Positions 7,356 through 14,454 are shown, numbered from the stretch's first letter. The stretch: DNA of 14,505 bases from JASHVB01 sp049522565 (GCA_049522565.1 JBEKNT010000146.1:1-14505); one strand, 5' to 3'. A program made the numbers and translations. The notes: generated by a model not told the origin, from the sequence alone.

Positions 7356-8939
7356 TCACACCCGCCTTACGCCGTAGAACTGCGGCAACCCCTCGCGAAT
7401 ATCGGTCAGGTCGCGGCGGAATGCGGTCGGCTGGAACAGCATGCCGAGCGGCGCGTAGGACGGATTGCGCCAGAACTGCATCTGCATCTCGCGTGCGACC
7501 GACTGCTGCGCCGCCAGGTCGGGCGCGTCGAACCAGGCCGCGCGCAGCCGCTCCATCTCGGGATCGGTCGGCCAGCCATACCAGCCATTGCCGTCAGCGC
7601 GCAGCGCCACCGCCGCGGCCGGCGTGATATTTTGCGTGCTGGTCTGCAACGTGAAGAAAATGCTCCAACCGCCCTTGTCGGTCGGCGCCTTGCTGGCGCG
7701 CCGCTGCTGCACGGTGCCCCAGTCCATCGTTTGCAGATCGACGTTGAAGCCGATCCGCCGCAGCAGGTCGGCGCCCACCTGCGCGATCGCGTTCGCGCTG
7801 GGCGAGTCGGATGCAGCCAGTAGCACGATCTTTTCACCGCGGTACCCCGCCGCCGCGAGTTGCTGGCGCAGCCTGTCCGGGTCGGAGGCGCCCTGCATCG
7901 CCGCTACACCGACATCGCTCGCCATCGGCGTGCCGGGGACGAACAGCCCGACCTTCTGCGGGACCAACAGATCCGGCGCGGTCCCGCCGACCGCCAGCAT
8001 GAAGCTTCGTTGATCGATGGCGGAAACCACCAAACGACAAATCGCCGGATTATCGAATGGCGGGTACAATGCATTGAAACGCATGATGGCGTTCTGTGCC
8101 GAACGATCCTTCACGGCGACGGTCACGTCCTTGCTCCGACGCAGCGTCGGCACGAGGTCGATCGTCGGGTTCTCCCACCAGTCGAACTCACCCGCGATCA
8201 ATGCCGCGGCGGCGGTGGCGGGATCGGGCACCACCGCCCATTCCACGCGATCGAACCAGGCGATCTTCGGCCCGGCAGCAAATTCCGGTTTGCCGTCGCT
8301 GCGCGGCACGTAGCCGGCGAATTTTTCATAGACCACGCGCGAGCCAACCACGCGTTCGCCGGCAACGAAGCGATACGGACCGCTGCCCACCATCTCCGTC
8401 ACCTGCTTGAACGGATCGGTCATCGCCAGGCGCTCCGGCATGATGACCGGCACGCTGATCAGCACCGCCAAAGCATCAGGCACCAGCGCGAACGGCTTGT
8501 TCAACCGCAGACGGATCAGTTTGTCGGTCGGGGCGGAGATCTCATCGGTCCGCGCCAGCATCACTGCGCCGAACGCGTCGCGCTGGCCCCAGCGCCGGAT
8601 GCTGGCCACCGCATCGCGTGCCAGGACCGGCGTGCCGTCGTGGAAGCGCAATCCATCGCGCAGCGTGAGTTCCCATAGCCTGCCGCCATCGCCCACAACT
8701 TCGCCCGCCACCATCTGCGGCTGCGGCCGATAGGCGTCGTCCATGCCATACAGCGTGTCGAACACCAGCAGCCCGTGCTCTCGTGTCACCGAGGCGGTGG
8801 TGAAGTGCGGGTCGAGCGTTGCCAGGTCGGATTGCGGAATGAACTTCAGCACGCGCGCCGAGTCGGAACGCGCGATGCGCGGCGCGGCCAGCACGGCCGC
8901 GCCGGCAAGTCCCGTCGTCAGCAGGCGCCGGCGATGCAT
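7356..8939 (-). CDS. ABC transporter substrate-binding protein, family 5, paralog 2
   Basis: A second 527-residue solute receptor of the same family. MHRRRLLTTGLAGAAVLAAP gives a twin-arginine-type signal, with cleavage expected around residues 23-26. Shared blocks include WELTLRDGL, FHDGTPVLA, IMPERLAMTD, FDWWENPTIDLVP, FVPGTPMAS, AAGYRGEK and GWPTDPEM. It departs from paralog 1 in the likely ligand-facing segment before GWPTD (about 433-452, TSTQNITPAAAVALRADG) and in the segment before RFNALYPPFDN, which suggests a different ligand. Its ATG directly follows the TGA of the hydrolase gene with no bases between, and the GGAG that serves it lies inside the hydrolase gene; translational coupling is likely. 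A tandem duplication is the simplest origin. Confidence 0.93.
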   Translation of the reverse strand: MHRRRLLTTGLAGAAVLAAPRIARSDSARVLKFIPQSDLATLDPHFTTASVTREHGLLVFDTLYGMDDAYRPQPQMVAGEVVGDGGRLWELTLRDGLRFHDGTPVLARDAVASIRRWGQRDAFGAVMLARTDEISAPTDKLIRLRLNKPFALVPDALAVLISVPVIMPERLAMTDPFKQVTEMVGSGPYRFVAGERVVGSRVVYEKFAGYVPRSDGKPEFAAGPKIAWFDRVEWAVVPDPATAAAALIAGEFDWWENPTIDLVPTLRRSKDVTVAVKDRSAQNAIMRFNALYPPFDNPAICRLVVSAIDQRSFMLAVGGTAPDLLVPQKVGLFVPGTPMASDVGVAAMQGASDPDRLRQQLAAAGYRGEKIVLLAASDSPSANAIAQVGADLLRRIGFNVDLQTMDWGTVQQRRASKAPTDKGGWSIFFTLQTSTQNITPAAAVALRADGNGWYGWPTDPEMERLRAAWFDAPDLAAQQSVAREMQMQFWRNPSYAPLGMLFQPTAFRRDLTDIREGLPQFYGVRRV

Positions 8940-9788
8940 TCAGTCGGACTCCGATGCATGCAACGCAGCGGCAACGATCGGCGCAGCCGCGACCGACATG
9001 CGGCCGCCGTCATGGCCGACGTCCGGCACGTCGATGACGGTCCAGACACAGCGTGTGCCCAGAGCCTCGGCCGCCGCTCGTCCCGCAGCGACATAGTTGT
9101 GCGCGCGCTCATGCCGGGTCGCGCCCTGCCGCATGGAGCGTGGCCCCTTCGGGAAAAACCGGCCGGTGGTCTTGGTATCGTGCGTACCGGCCATCACCGT
9201 GATGCGGAAGCGCAGCAGAGCGCCCAACGCGCCCGCATCGAGTCCGGCTTCGCCCAGGCCGAACGGCCATGCGATGTCCAGGTCCGGCATCGCGTAGGTG
9301 CCGGCATTCGCGCTGACGGCGACCGCAACGTGGTCACGAAACCCGAACGAGACCATGCGATGCACGAACTGGCCGCCAGCGGAATGACCGAACAGTCCGT
9401 AGCGCCGCCGCGTCGTGACGCCCTGCGCCTGCAACGCCGCGAACAGCCGCTCATCGATGCCATAGGTCCATTGCGCGCGCGGATTCGGCGTGCCGGCCTC
9501 GTCGTGCAAATTGCCGAAATGGTACCACAGGTATTCGGGAAACGACGCTTCCGGGAACTCGACGGCGATCGCCAGGATGCCGGCCTCGTCGACCAACTTC
9601 AGCCAATAGTCGCGATACGCCGCCCCGTTGCGGCCGACGCCGTGATGCACGAACAGCACCGGCGTGTCGGCTGCACACTGCCGTGGCCGCGCCGCGTACA
9701 GCACCAACGGGCGCCCGGGAAATGCCGGATCGACATAGGGCAGCGAGTTCGCGCCGGGCGTATCCACCAGGCGCGACAGATCGCTCAT
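8940..9788 (-). CDS. Alpha/beta hydrolase (esterase / PHB depolymerase-like)
   Basis: A 282-residue serine hydrolase of the alpha/beta fold. VLFVHHGVGRNGAAY (44-58) is the strand and oxyanion-loop region, GHSAGG (134-139) is the nucleophile elbow with S136, GTHD (201-204) supplies a candidate acid D204, and VGHDG (257-261) supplies H259. The full triad is therefore present. No signal peptide is seen, so it is probably cytoplasmic. The weak resemblance to PHB depolymerase/feruloyl-esterase-like proteins comes from the HHGVGRNG and DVGHDGG surroundings. It could cleave an ester or lactone of the solute imported by the neighbouring receptors (inference). The start at 9788 has no clear Shine-Dalgarno site, and the 64-bp gap to the upstream gene is unremarkable. 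The stop abuts the next ATG. Confidence 0.85.
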   Translation of the reverse strand: MSDLSRLVDTPGANSLPYVDPAFPGRPLVLYAARPRQCAADTPVLFVHHGVGRNGAAYRDYWLKLVDEAGILAIAVEFPEASFPEYLWYHFGNLHDEAGTPNPRAQWTYGIDERLFAALQAQGVTTRRRYGLFGHSAGGQFVHRMVSFGFRDHVAVAVSANAGTYAMPDLDIAWPFGLGEAGLDAGALGALLRFRITVMAGTHDTKTTGRFFPKGPRSMRQGATRHERAHNYVAAGRAAAEALGTRCVWTVIDVPDVGHDGGRMSVAAAPIVAAALHASESD

Positions 9789-9852
9789 CGGTTGACAGCC
9801 AGGCAGCTTGTATCGGCACCGACGCGACAGGCATCACGCATGCCGCAACGAC

Positions 9853-10254
9853 TCATTTCGGCACCGCGGCCTCTGCCGCGGTTGGTCCGAGGACCGTCAG
9901 CTTCGCACCATTGGTGGTCGCTTCGACATGGACGTAGCCGAACCGCGCGGTAAGTTCGACGATATCCATGAGTGTCTGCCGGTTGCTCTCATCCAACTGC
10001 CCCACCGAATGAAACCGCAGGTCGAGTTCAAGTTTCGGCGCCTGCTGCGTCTGGCGGGCGATCTTGTCTCTCAATGCCGGCTCGCTGGGGAGTGGCTCGC
10101 CGTTCCACACCGCGGACCCATCCGGATTGATTGTCAGAGTCACCGGCTTTTGCGGAGGCGGTGTGTCTGCCGCATACGCCACCGCGCCACCGACAGCCGC
10201 AAAGCCACCAAGCACCACGACCAGCGTCACAAGACGGAGGATATTACGAACCAT
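9853..10254 (-). CDS. Small exported protein resembling the ExbD/TolR periplasmic domain
   Basis: The 133-residue product begins with a basic end and one hydrophobic stretch (5-28) ending in AVAYA|AD, which reads as a cleavable signal peptide. The rest, VTLTINPDGSAVWNGEPLP (38-56), then LELDLRF (75-81) and a helix followed by GYVHVEATTNG (106-116), matches the order of strands and helices in ExbD/TolR periplasmic domains. ExbD and TolR carry an aspartate in the membrane helix that couples to proton flow; none is present here, and no ExbB/TolQ gene is nearby. The assignment rests on pattern recognition and is moderate. The ATG at 10254 overlaps the end of the upstream HNGGPPLD gene by 11 bp, so translation is probably coupled. 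An in-frame start at 10365 is less likely, since it would bury the signal peptide. Confidence 0.65.
   Translation of the reverse strand: MVRNILRLVTLVVVLGGFAAVGGAVAYAADTPPPQKPVTLTINPDGSAVWNGEPLPSEPALRDKIARQTQQAPKLELDLRFHSVGQLDESNRQTLMDIVELTARFGYVHVEATTNGAKLTVLGPTAAEAAVPK
9863..9882. repeat. Perfect 8-bp stem, 4-nt loop hairpin at the 3' end of the ExbD-like gene
   Basis: ACCGCGGC and GCCGCGGT are separated by CTCT. The hairpin lies in the last codons of the ExbD-like gene, just before its stop and the 64-bp gap to the hydrolase gene. No T-run follows, so it is not a typical intrinsic terminator. It might slow exonucleases or ribosomes at this junction, or simply reflect the alanine-rich coding sequence. 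Confidence 0.45.
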
Positions 10255-10561
10255 GATTGAGCCGTGCCCCGGGAAATACCCCCCGCTCCAGGATTTCGAG
10301 CGTGTATTCCCGATAGGACATGCCCGCTGCTTCCGCACATGCCAGGCGCCGCAACGCAATTTCACGCGGCGGCGTTTTCCAGGCGCGCTTCACCGCGCGC
10401 TTCCAACACCATAGGCGCCAGGACGCGTGCGGATCGGCACGCGCCGGATCGAGCGGTGGGCCGCCATTATGGCCAAGCCAGGACACGATGTCCGGCGTGG
10501 CCCAGATTGCCCGATCCAGCGGCGACAGCTCAGGCCGCCTTCGCGACTGCGCGCTTCGCAA
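10244..10561 (-). CDS. Small HNGGPPLD-signature protein, function unknown
   Basis: Up to 105 residues. It carries WLGHNGGPPLD (28-38), then a Trp-rich stretch WRLWCWKRAVKRAWKTPPREIALRR (48-72, key residues W48, W51, W53, W61) and a C-terminal AEAAGMSYREYTLEILERG (76-94). I recognise this arrangement from short uncharacterised alphaproteobacterial proteins, which usually begin close to the HNGG motif. The listed start is a TTG inside the last 32 bp of the FAD-subunit gene. A GTG at 10486, three residues before GHNGG, is an alternative and would give an 80-residue protein nearer the usual form. The 3' end overlaps the ExbD-like gene by 11 bp. High Arg/Lys and Trp content suggests nucleic-acid or protein contact, but no function is assigned. 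Confidence 0.72.
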   Translation of the reverse strand: MRSAQSRRRPELSPLDRAIWATPDIVSWLGHNGGPPLDPARADPHASWRLWCWKRAVKRAWKTPPREIALRRLACAEAAGMSYREYTLEILERGVFPGARLNHGS

Positions 10562-11324
10562 TCACCCCGACGAGATGGGCGCGATATTCCGCGCTCGCAT
10601 GGATGTCGCCATTCATCCCGTCGGCCGGCGTCTTGATATTGGCCACCGCATCCGGCGCGAAATTCGCCGACAGCGCCTGCTCCATCGCCGTCTGGCGGAA
10701 CACGCCACCCTGACCTGCGCCGGTCACCGCAACGCGTACGCCGGAGGGAAACTTCGCAACGAAAACGCCGACAATGGCATAACGCGACGCCGGATTGCGG
10801 AACTTCTCGTAGCCCGCCTTCTGCGGTACCGGAAATTCGACTTCGGTTATGATCTCGTCCTGTTCAAGTGCGGTCATAAACATGCCGGTGAAGAAGTCGT
10901 CCGCCTTGATCGACCGCTTGTTGGTCTTGATCGTCGCGCCTAGCGCCAGCGCCGCGGCCGGATAATCCGCTGCGGGATCGTTGTTGGCGATGCTGCCGCC
11001 GATCGTGCCGCGATGCCGCACCGCCTCGTCGCCGATCATGCCCGCGAGCGCCGCCAACCCGGGAATCTTCGCCTTCAGTTCGGCGCTTGCCGCCACCGTC
11101 GCATGGGTTGTCATCGCGCCGATCGTGACACTGTCGGCACCGACCTTGATGCCGGTCATGCCCAGTTTCGCCAGATCGACGATCACCGTGGGCTTGGCGA
11201 GCCGCTGCTTCAGCACCGGAATATAAGTCATTCCGCCAGCGAGCGCCTTCGCCTCGGGATCGCCTTGCAGGATCTTCGCGGCGTCCGCGAGGCTGGCCGG
11301 CTTCTGATAGGAGAAATCATACAT
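10530..11324 (-). CDS. FAD-binding subunit of xanthine dehydrogenase/CoxM-type molybdenum hydroxylase
   Basis: This 264-residue medium subunit carries FAD and would pass electrons from the iron-sulfur clusters to an acceptor such as quinone. FAD-contact motifs are KALAGGMTYIPVLKQRL (26-42) and TIGGSIANNDPAAD (107-120), both standard for CoxM/CutM proteins; the closing domain (about 160-260) is complete. The ATG at 11324 is preceded by AAGAGGAA, nine bases off, and lies 14 bp after the molybdenum-subunit stop, so the genes form one unit. A start at 11528 would add 68 residues overlapping the upstream gene and has no family support. Gene order here is S-L-M, unlike the M-S-L order of the classical CO dehydrogenase operon. 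Confidence 0.94.
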   Translation of the reverse strand: MYDFSYQKPASLADAAKILQGDPEAKALAGGMTYIPVLKQRLAKPTVIVDLAKLGMTGIKVGADSVTIGAMTTHATVAASAELKAKIPGLAALAGMIGDEAVRHRGTIGGSIANNDPAADYPAAALALGATIKTNKRSIKADDFFTGMFMTALEQDEIITEVEFPVPQKAGYEKFRNPASRYAIVGVFVAKFPSGVRVAVTGAGQGGVFRQTAMEQALSANFAPDAVANIKTPADGMNGDIHASAEYRAHLVGVIAKRAVAKAA

Positions 11325-11333
11325 CGTCCTGGT

Positions 11334-11338
11334 TCCTC
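11334..11338 (-). promoter_or_regulatory. Ribosome binding site of the FAD-subunit gene
   Basis: GAGGA on the minus strand, within AAGAGGAACC just after the stop of the molybdenum-subunit gene and nine bases before the ATG at 11324. It fixes that start against the longer frame reaching 11528. Confidence 0.7.
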
Positions 11339-13720
11339 TTATTCCGCCGCCATCGCGGGACGGCCAGACTGGATGATCGACCACAGTTTTCCTGGTGTCG
11401 CCGGCATGTCGATATGCCGCACGTCGTAATCGCGCAGCGCATCGACGATGGCGCCGATCACCGCCGGCGGCGAACCGATCGCGCCCACCTCGCCGCACCC
11501 CTTTACCCCGAGCGGGTTGTGCGTGCACAGCGTAACCTCGGTCGCCACCTTGATGTTCGGCACATTGTCGGCGCGCGGCATGGTGTAGTCCATGAACGAG
11601 CCGGACAGCAGTTGACCGTCCTCGTTATAGACGGCGTTCTCGAGCAGGGCCTGGCCGACGCCTTGGGCGACGCCGCCCTGGACCTGGCCTTCGACGATCA
11701 TCGGGTTGATCACGCGGCCGACGTCGTCCACCGCGACGAAGCTGACCACTTCGGGGACGCCGGTATCCATGTCCACCTCTACCTCGCAAACATGGCAGCC
11801 GGCGGGGAAGGTGAAGTTCTTCGGATCGTAGAACGCGGTTTCTTCAAGCCCGGGCTCGAGTTCCTCGATCGGATAGTTGTGCGGCACATAGGCGGCGAGC
11901 GAGATCTCCGCCAGCGCTTTGGACTTGTCCGTTCCGGCGACGGTGAATTTTCCGTCGGCGAACTCGATATCGTCAACCGAGGCTTCCATCAGATGCGCGG
12001 CGATTTTTTTGCCCTTGGCGATGACCTTGTCCATCGCCTTGACCATCGCCGAGCCGCCGACCGCCAGGCTGCGGCTGCCATAGGTTCCCATGCCGAATGG
12101 AATCTTGCCGGTATCCCCGTGGATTACCTCCACCTGATCGATCGGCACACCAAGCTGCGCGGAGACAAGCTGCGCGAACGTCGTCTCGTGCCCCTGCCCG
12201 TGGCTGTGCGAACCGGTAAACACGGTGACGCTGCCGGTCGGATGCACGCGAATATTGGCACACTCGTACAATCCCGCGCGCGCACCGAGCGAACCCACCA
12301 CGGCGGACGGCGCGATGCCGCACGCCTCGATATAGGTGGAAACGCCAATGCCGCGCAGCTTGCCGCGCGCCTTCGCCGCCGTGCGGCGCGACTCGAAGCC
12401 GTCGTAGTTGGCTGCCTTCAGCGCGGCATCCAGCGTCGCCTGATAGTTGCCGCTGTCATATTGCAGCGCCACCGGGGTTTGGTACGGGAACGCGTCGGCG
12501 GGAATGAAGTTCTGCCGCCGCACCGCGATGCGATCCTTGCCGGTGTCGTGGGCGATCACGTCCACCAGGCGCTCCAGCAGGAAGGTTGCCTCCGGGCGGC
12601 CGGCGCCGCGATAGGCGTCCACCGGCACGGTGTTGGTGAACACCGCCTTCACTTCGCAGTAGATCAGCGGGGTTTTGTAAACGCCGGCAAGCAACGTTGC
12701 GTACAGATAGGTCGGAATGCACGGCGCAAACGTGGAAAGATAGGCGCCCATGTTGGCCAGGGTCGAAATGCGCAGCGCCTGGAAATTGCCGTCCGCGTCC
12801 AGCGCCATCTCGGCGGTGGAAACATGGTCGCGGCCATGCGCGTCCGACATGAAGCTTTCGTTGCGCTCGGCCGTCCACTTCACCGGGCGGCGCAGCTTGC
12901 CGGATGCCCAGGTGACGATCGCCTCCTCGGCATAGTGGTAGATCTTCGAACCGAAGCCGCCGCCGACATCGGGTGCGACGACACGCAGCTTGCTCTCCGG
13001 GATGTGCAGCACGAAGGCGCCCATCAGCAGGCGGATGACGTGCGGGTTCTGGCTGGTGGTGTACAGCGTGAAGTCGCCGTTGGACGGATCGCACTCGCCG
13101 ATCGCCGCGCGCGGCTCCATCGCATTCGGCACCAGGCGATTGTTGGTGAGGTCGAGCTTCACCACTTTCGCGGCCTTGGCGAAGACGCCGTCCACGATCG
13201 TCTTGTCGCCGATATGCCAGTCGTAGCAGAGATTGCCGGCGGCATCGTCGTGCACGGAAGCAGCGCCGGGCTTCAGCGCCTCCTGCATCGTGGCGACCGC
13301 GGGCAGGTCCTGGTAGTCGATCAGCAGCAACTCGGCGGCGTCCTTCGCTGCCTGTTTGGTTTCGGCGATCACCACCGCAACGGGATCGCCGACATGGCGG
13401 ACCTTGCCGACCGCCAGCACCGGATGCGCCGGCTCGGCCATCGGCGAGCCGTCCTTGTTGTGAATTTGCCAGCCGCAGGGCAGGCCGCCGACGCCGTCCG
13501 CCGCCATGTCGGCGCCGGTGAACACCGCCACCACGCCGGGCGCCTTCGCCGCGGCTGCCGTGTCGATGCCGTTGATCCTCGCGTGCGCCCGGTCGGCGCG
13601 CTTGATCACCGCGTGAAGCTGGCCGGGCCGGTTCATGTCGTCCACGTAGTTGCCGCGTCCGCGCAGGAAGCGACCATCTTCCTTACGGCGAACCGACGCA
13701 CCGATGCCATCGAATGCCAT
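11339..13720 (-). CDS. Molybdopterin-binding large subunit, xanthine dehydrogenase/CoxL family, form II
   Basis: The 793-residue catalytic subunit hydroxylates a substrate using molybdenum-bound oxygen from water. Motifs in order are GASVRRKEDGRFLRGRGNYVDD (7-28), GGGFGSK (253-259), AYRGAGR (369-375), GQGHETTFAQLV (508-519) and the cofactor loop GCGEVGAIGSPPAV (741-754), in which E744 is the expected catalytic base. True aerobic CO dehydrogenases (form I) have AYXCSFR with a cysteine that holds copper; this protein has the form II loop instead, so the substrate is more likely an aldehyde, purine, N-heterocycle or aromatic compound. Length is normal for the family (about 770-810). GGAGGG lies about six bases before the ATG at 13720, and the gene starts 31 bp after the iron-sulfur gene stops. 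No maturation genes follow. Confidence 0.96.
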   Translation of the reverse strand: MAFDGIGASVRRKEDGRFLRGRGNYVDDMNRPGQLHAVIKRADRAHARINGIDTAAAAKAPGVVAVFTGADMAADGVGGLPCGWQIHNKDGSPMAEPAHPVLAVGKVRHVGDPVAVVIAETKQAAKDAAELLLIDYQDLPAVATMQEALKPGAASVHDDAAGNLCYDWHIGDKTIVDGVFAKAAKVVKLDLTNNRLVPNAMEPRAAIGECDPSNGDFTLYTTSQNPHVIRLLMGAFVLHIPESKLRVVAPDVGGGFGSKIYHYAEEAIVTWASGKLRRPVKWTAERNESFMSDAHGRDHVSTAEMALDADGNFQALRISTLANMGAYLSTFAPCIPTYLYATLLAGVYKTPLIYCEVKAVFTNTVPVDAYRGAGRPEATFLLERLVDVIAHDTGKDRIAVRRQNFIPADAFPYQTPVALQYDSGNYQATLDAALKAANYDGFESRRTAAKARGKLRGIGVSTYIEACGIAPSAVVGSLGARAGLYECANIRVHPTGSVTVFTGSHSHGQGHETTFAQLVSAQLGVPIDQVEVIHGDTGKIPFGMGTYGSRSLAVGGSAMVKAMDKVIAKGKKIAAHLMEASVDDIEFADGKFTVAGTDKSKALAEISLAAYVPHNYPIEELEPGLEETAFYDPKNFTFPAGCHVCEVEVDMDTGVPEVVSFVAVDDVGRVINPMIVEGQVQGGVAQGVGQALLENAVYNEDGQLLSGSFMDYTMPRADNVPNIKVATEVTLCTHNPLGVKGCGEVGAIGSPPAVIGAIVDALRDYDVRHIDMPATPGKLWSIIQSGRPAMAAE

Positions 13721-13751
13721 GGCGTCCCTCCCGTTTTGTCGCGTCGCGCGT

Positions 13752-14249
13752 TTATTCTGCGGCGGCCTGCACGGACTTGCCGTGCATCAGCGGCCACGCG
13801 GCGGCGATCGCCTTCACGATGTTATGGTAGCCGGTGCAGCGGCAGAGATTACCTTCCAGGCCCTCGCGAATCTGTTGCTCGGTCAGCCCGTCCGGATGCG
13901 CGTTCACCAGGTCGATCGCGGACATCACCATGCCCGGCGTGCAGAAGCCGCATTGCAGCGCGTGGTGCTCGCGGAACATCTCCTGCATCGGGTGCAGCGT
14001 GCCGTCGGCCGCCGCCAGACCCTCGATCGTGGTCACCTGCACGCCATCGGCCTGCAAGGCGAGCATGGTGCAGGACTTCACCGCCTCGCCGTTCACATGC
14101 ACGACGCAGGCGCCGCATTGGCTGGTGTCGCAGCCGACATGCGTGCCGGTCATTCCCAGCTTTTCGCGCAACAACTCTACCAGCAATGTGCGGCCTTCGA
14201 CCTCAGCCGTGTGCTGCTTGCCGTTGACCGTCAGTGTCACCTGAGGCAT
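13752..14249 (-). CDS. [2Fe-2S] iron-sulfur subunit of the molybdenum hydroxylase (CoxS/XdhC-like small subunit)
   Basis: This 165-residue small subunit carries two [2Fe-2S] clusters that relay electrons from the molybdenum centre to FAD. The plant-ferredoxin-type cluster is bound by C40, C45, C48 and C60 (GCDTSQCGACVV, SC). The second, in the helical domain, is bound by C100, C103, C136 and C138 (CGFCTPG, CRCTGY). All eight cysteines are present. It is the first gene of the nine-gene run; GGGGAG lies six bases before the ATG at 14249, and the 256 bp upstream hold no gene. It acts in the cytoplasm with the large and FAD subunits as a heterotrimer, usually dimerised. Confidence 0.97.
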   Translation of the reverse strand: MPQVTLTVNGKQHTAEVEGRTLLVELLREKLGMTGTHVGCDTSQCGACVVHVNGEAVKSCTMLALQADGVQVTTIEGLAAADGTLHPMQEMFREHHALQCGFCTPGMVMSAIDLVNAHPDGLTEQQIREGLEGNLCRCTGYHNIVKAIAAAWPLMHGKSVQAAAE

Positions 14250-14334
14250 GCGCGCTCCCCTTCATCCTCGCCGTGTTGCAACAGGTCTGGCCGCCGGTGT
14301 GCGTCGTGGCACTACCGGGCGGATCAGTTGGCGG

Positions 14335-14364
14335 AGTGTGGTCGCGGCGTGGGGAAGTGGTCAA
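14335..14364 (-). promoter_or_regulatory. Candidate sigma-70-type promoter for the molybdenum hydroxylase run
   Basis: On the minus strand TTGACC (14359-14364) is followed after 18 bases by CACACT (14335-14340), about 85 bp before the ATG at 14249. The -35 is close to consensus and the -10 is weak, so an activator or another sigma factor may be needed. It lies between the iron-sulfur gene and the triple-hairpin element. Confidence 0.3.
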
Positions 14365-14384
14365 GCGGGTGAACCGAAGCAAGG

Positions 14385-14454
14385 CCAGGGCTCTGCCCTG
14401 GACCCGCCAGGGGGCTTTGCCCCCATGGACCCCCAGCAAAGGCGGAGCCTTTGC
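14385..14454. repeat. Three consecutive triloop hairpins (REP-like intergenic element)
   Basis: Three perfect stems with 3-nt loops follow each other: CCAGGGC-TCT-GCCCTGG (14385-14401), GGGGGC-TTT-GCCCCC (14410-14424, extendable by CCA/TGG with one bulged base) and GCAAAGGC-GGA-GCCTTTGC (14436-14454). Sequence of this style (ctctgccctgg, gggctttgccccc, aaggcggagccttt) is one I associate with intergenic regions of Acetobacteraceae and related genomes. It lacks a T-run. It could act as a bidirectional transcription block, insulate the operon from an upstream gene, or be a dispersed repeat. The remaining bases of 14250-14505 contain no gene that I can support. Confidence 0.7.

Noticed and set aside
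5739..7823. A 694-codon plus-strand frame opposite the two receptor genes
   Set aside because: Antisense shadow caused by codon bias; the minus-strand frames carry signal peptides, family motifs and ribosome binding sites.
11414..14227. A 937-codon open frame on the plus strand, antisense to the molybdenum and iron-sulfur subunits
   Set aside because: It mirrors well-supported genes in a GC-rich sequence, its translation is His/Arg/Gly-rich low-quality protein with no recognisable domain, and it has no ribosome binding site of note.
10530..14249. Annotation as aerobic carbon monoxide dehydrogenase
   Set aside because: The large subunit has AYRGAGR instead of the cysteine-containing form I loop, so CO oxidation is not supported.
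14385..14454. Intrinsic terminator reading of the triple hairpins
   Set aside because: No U-tract follows in either direction and three stems occur in a row, so a repeat element is the safer label; termination is possible but unproven.
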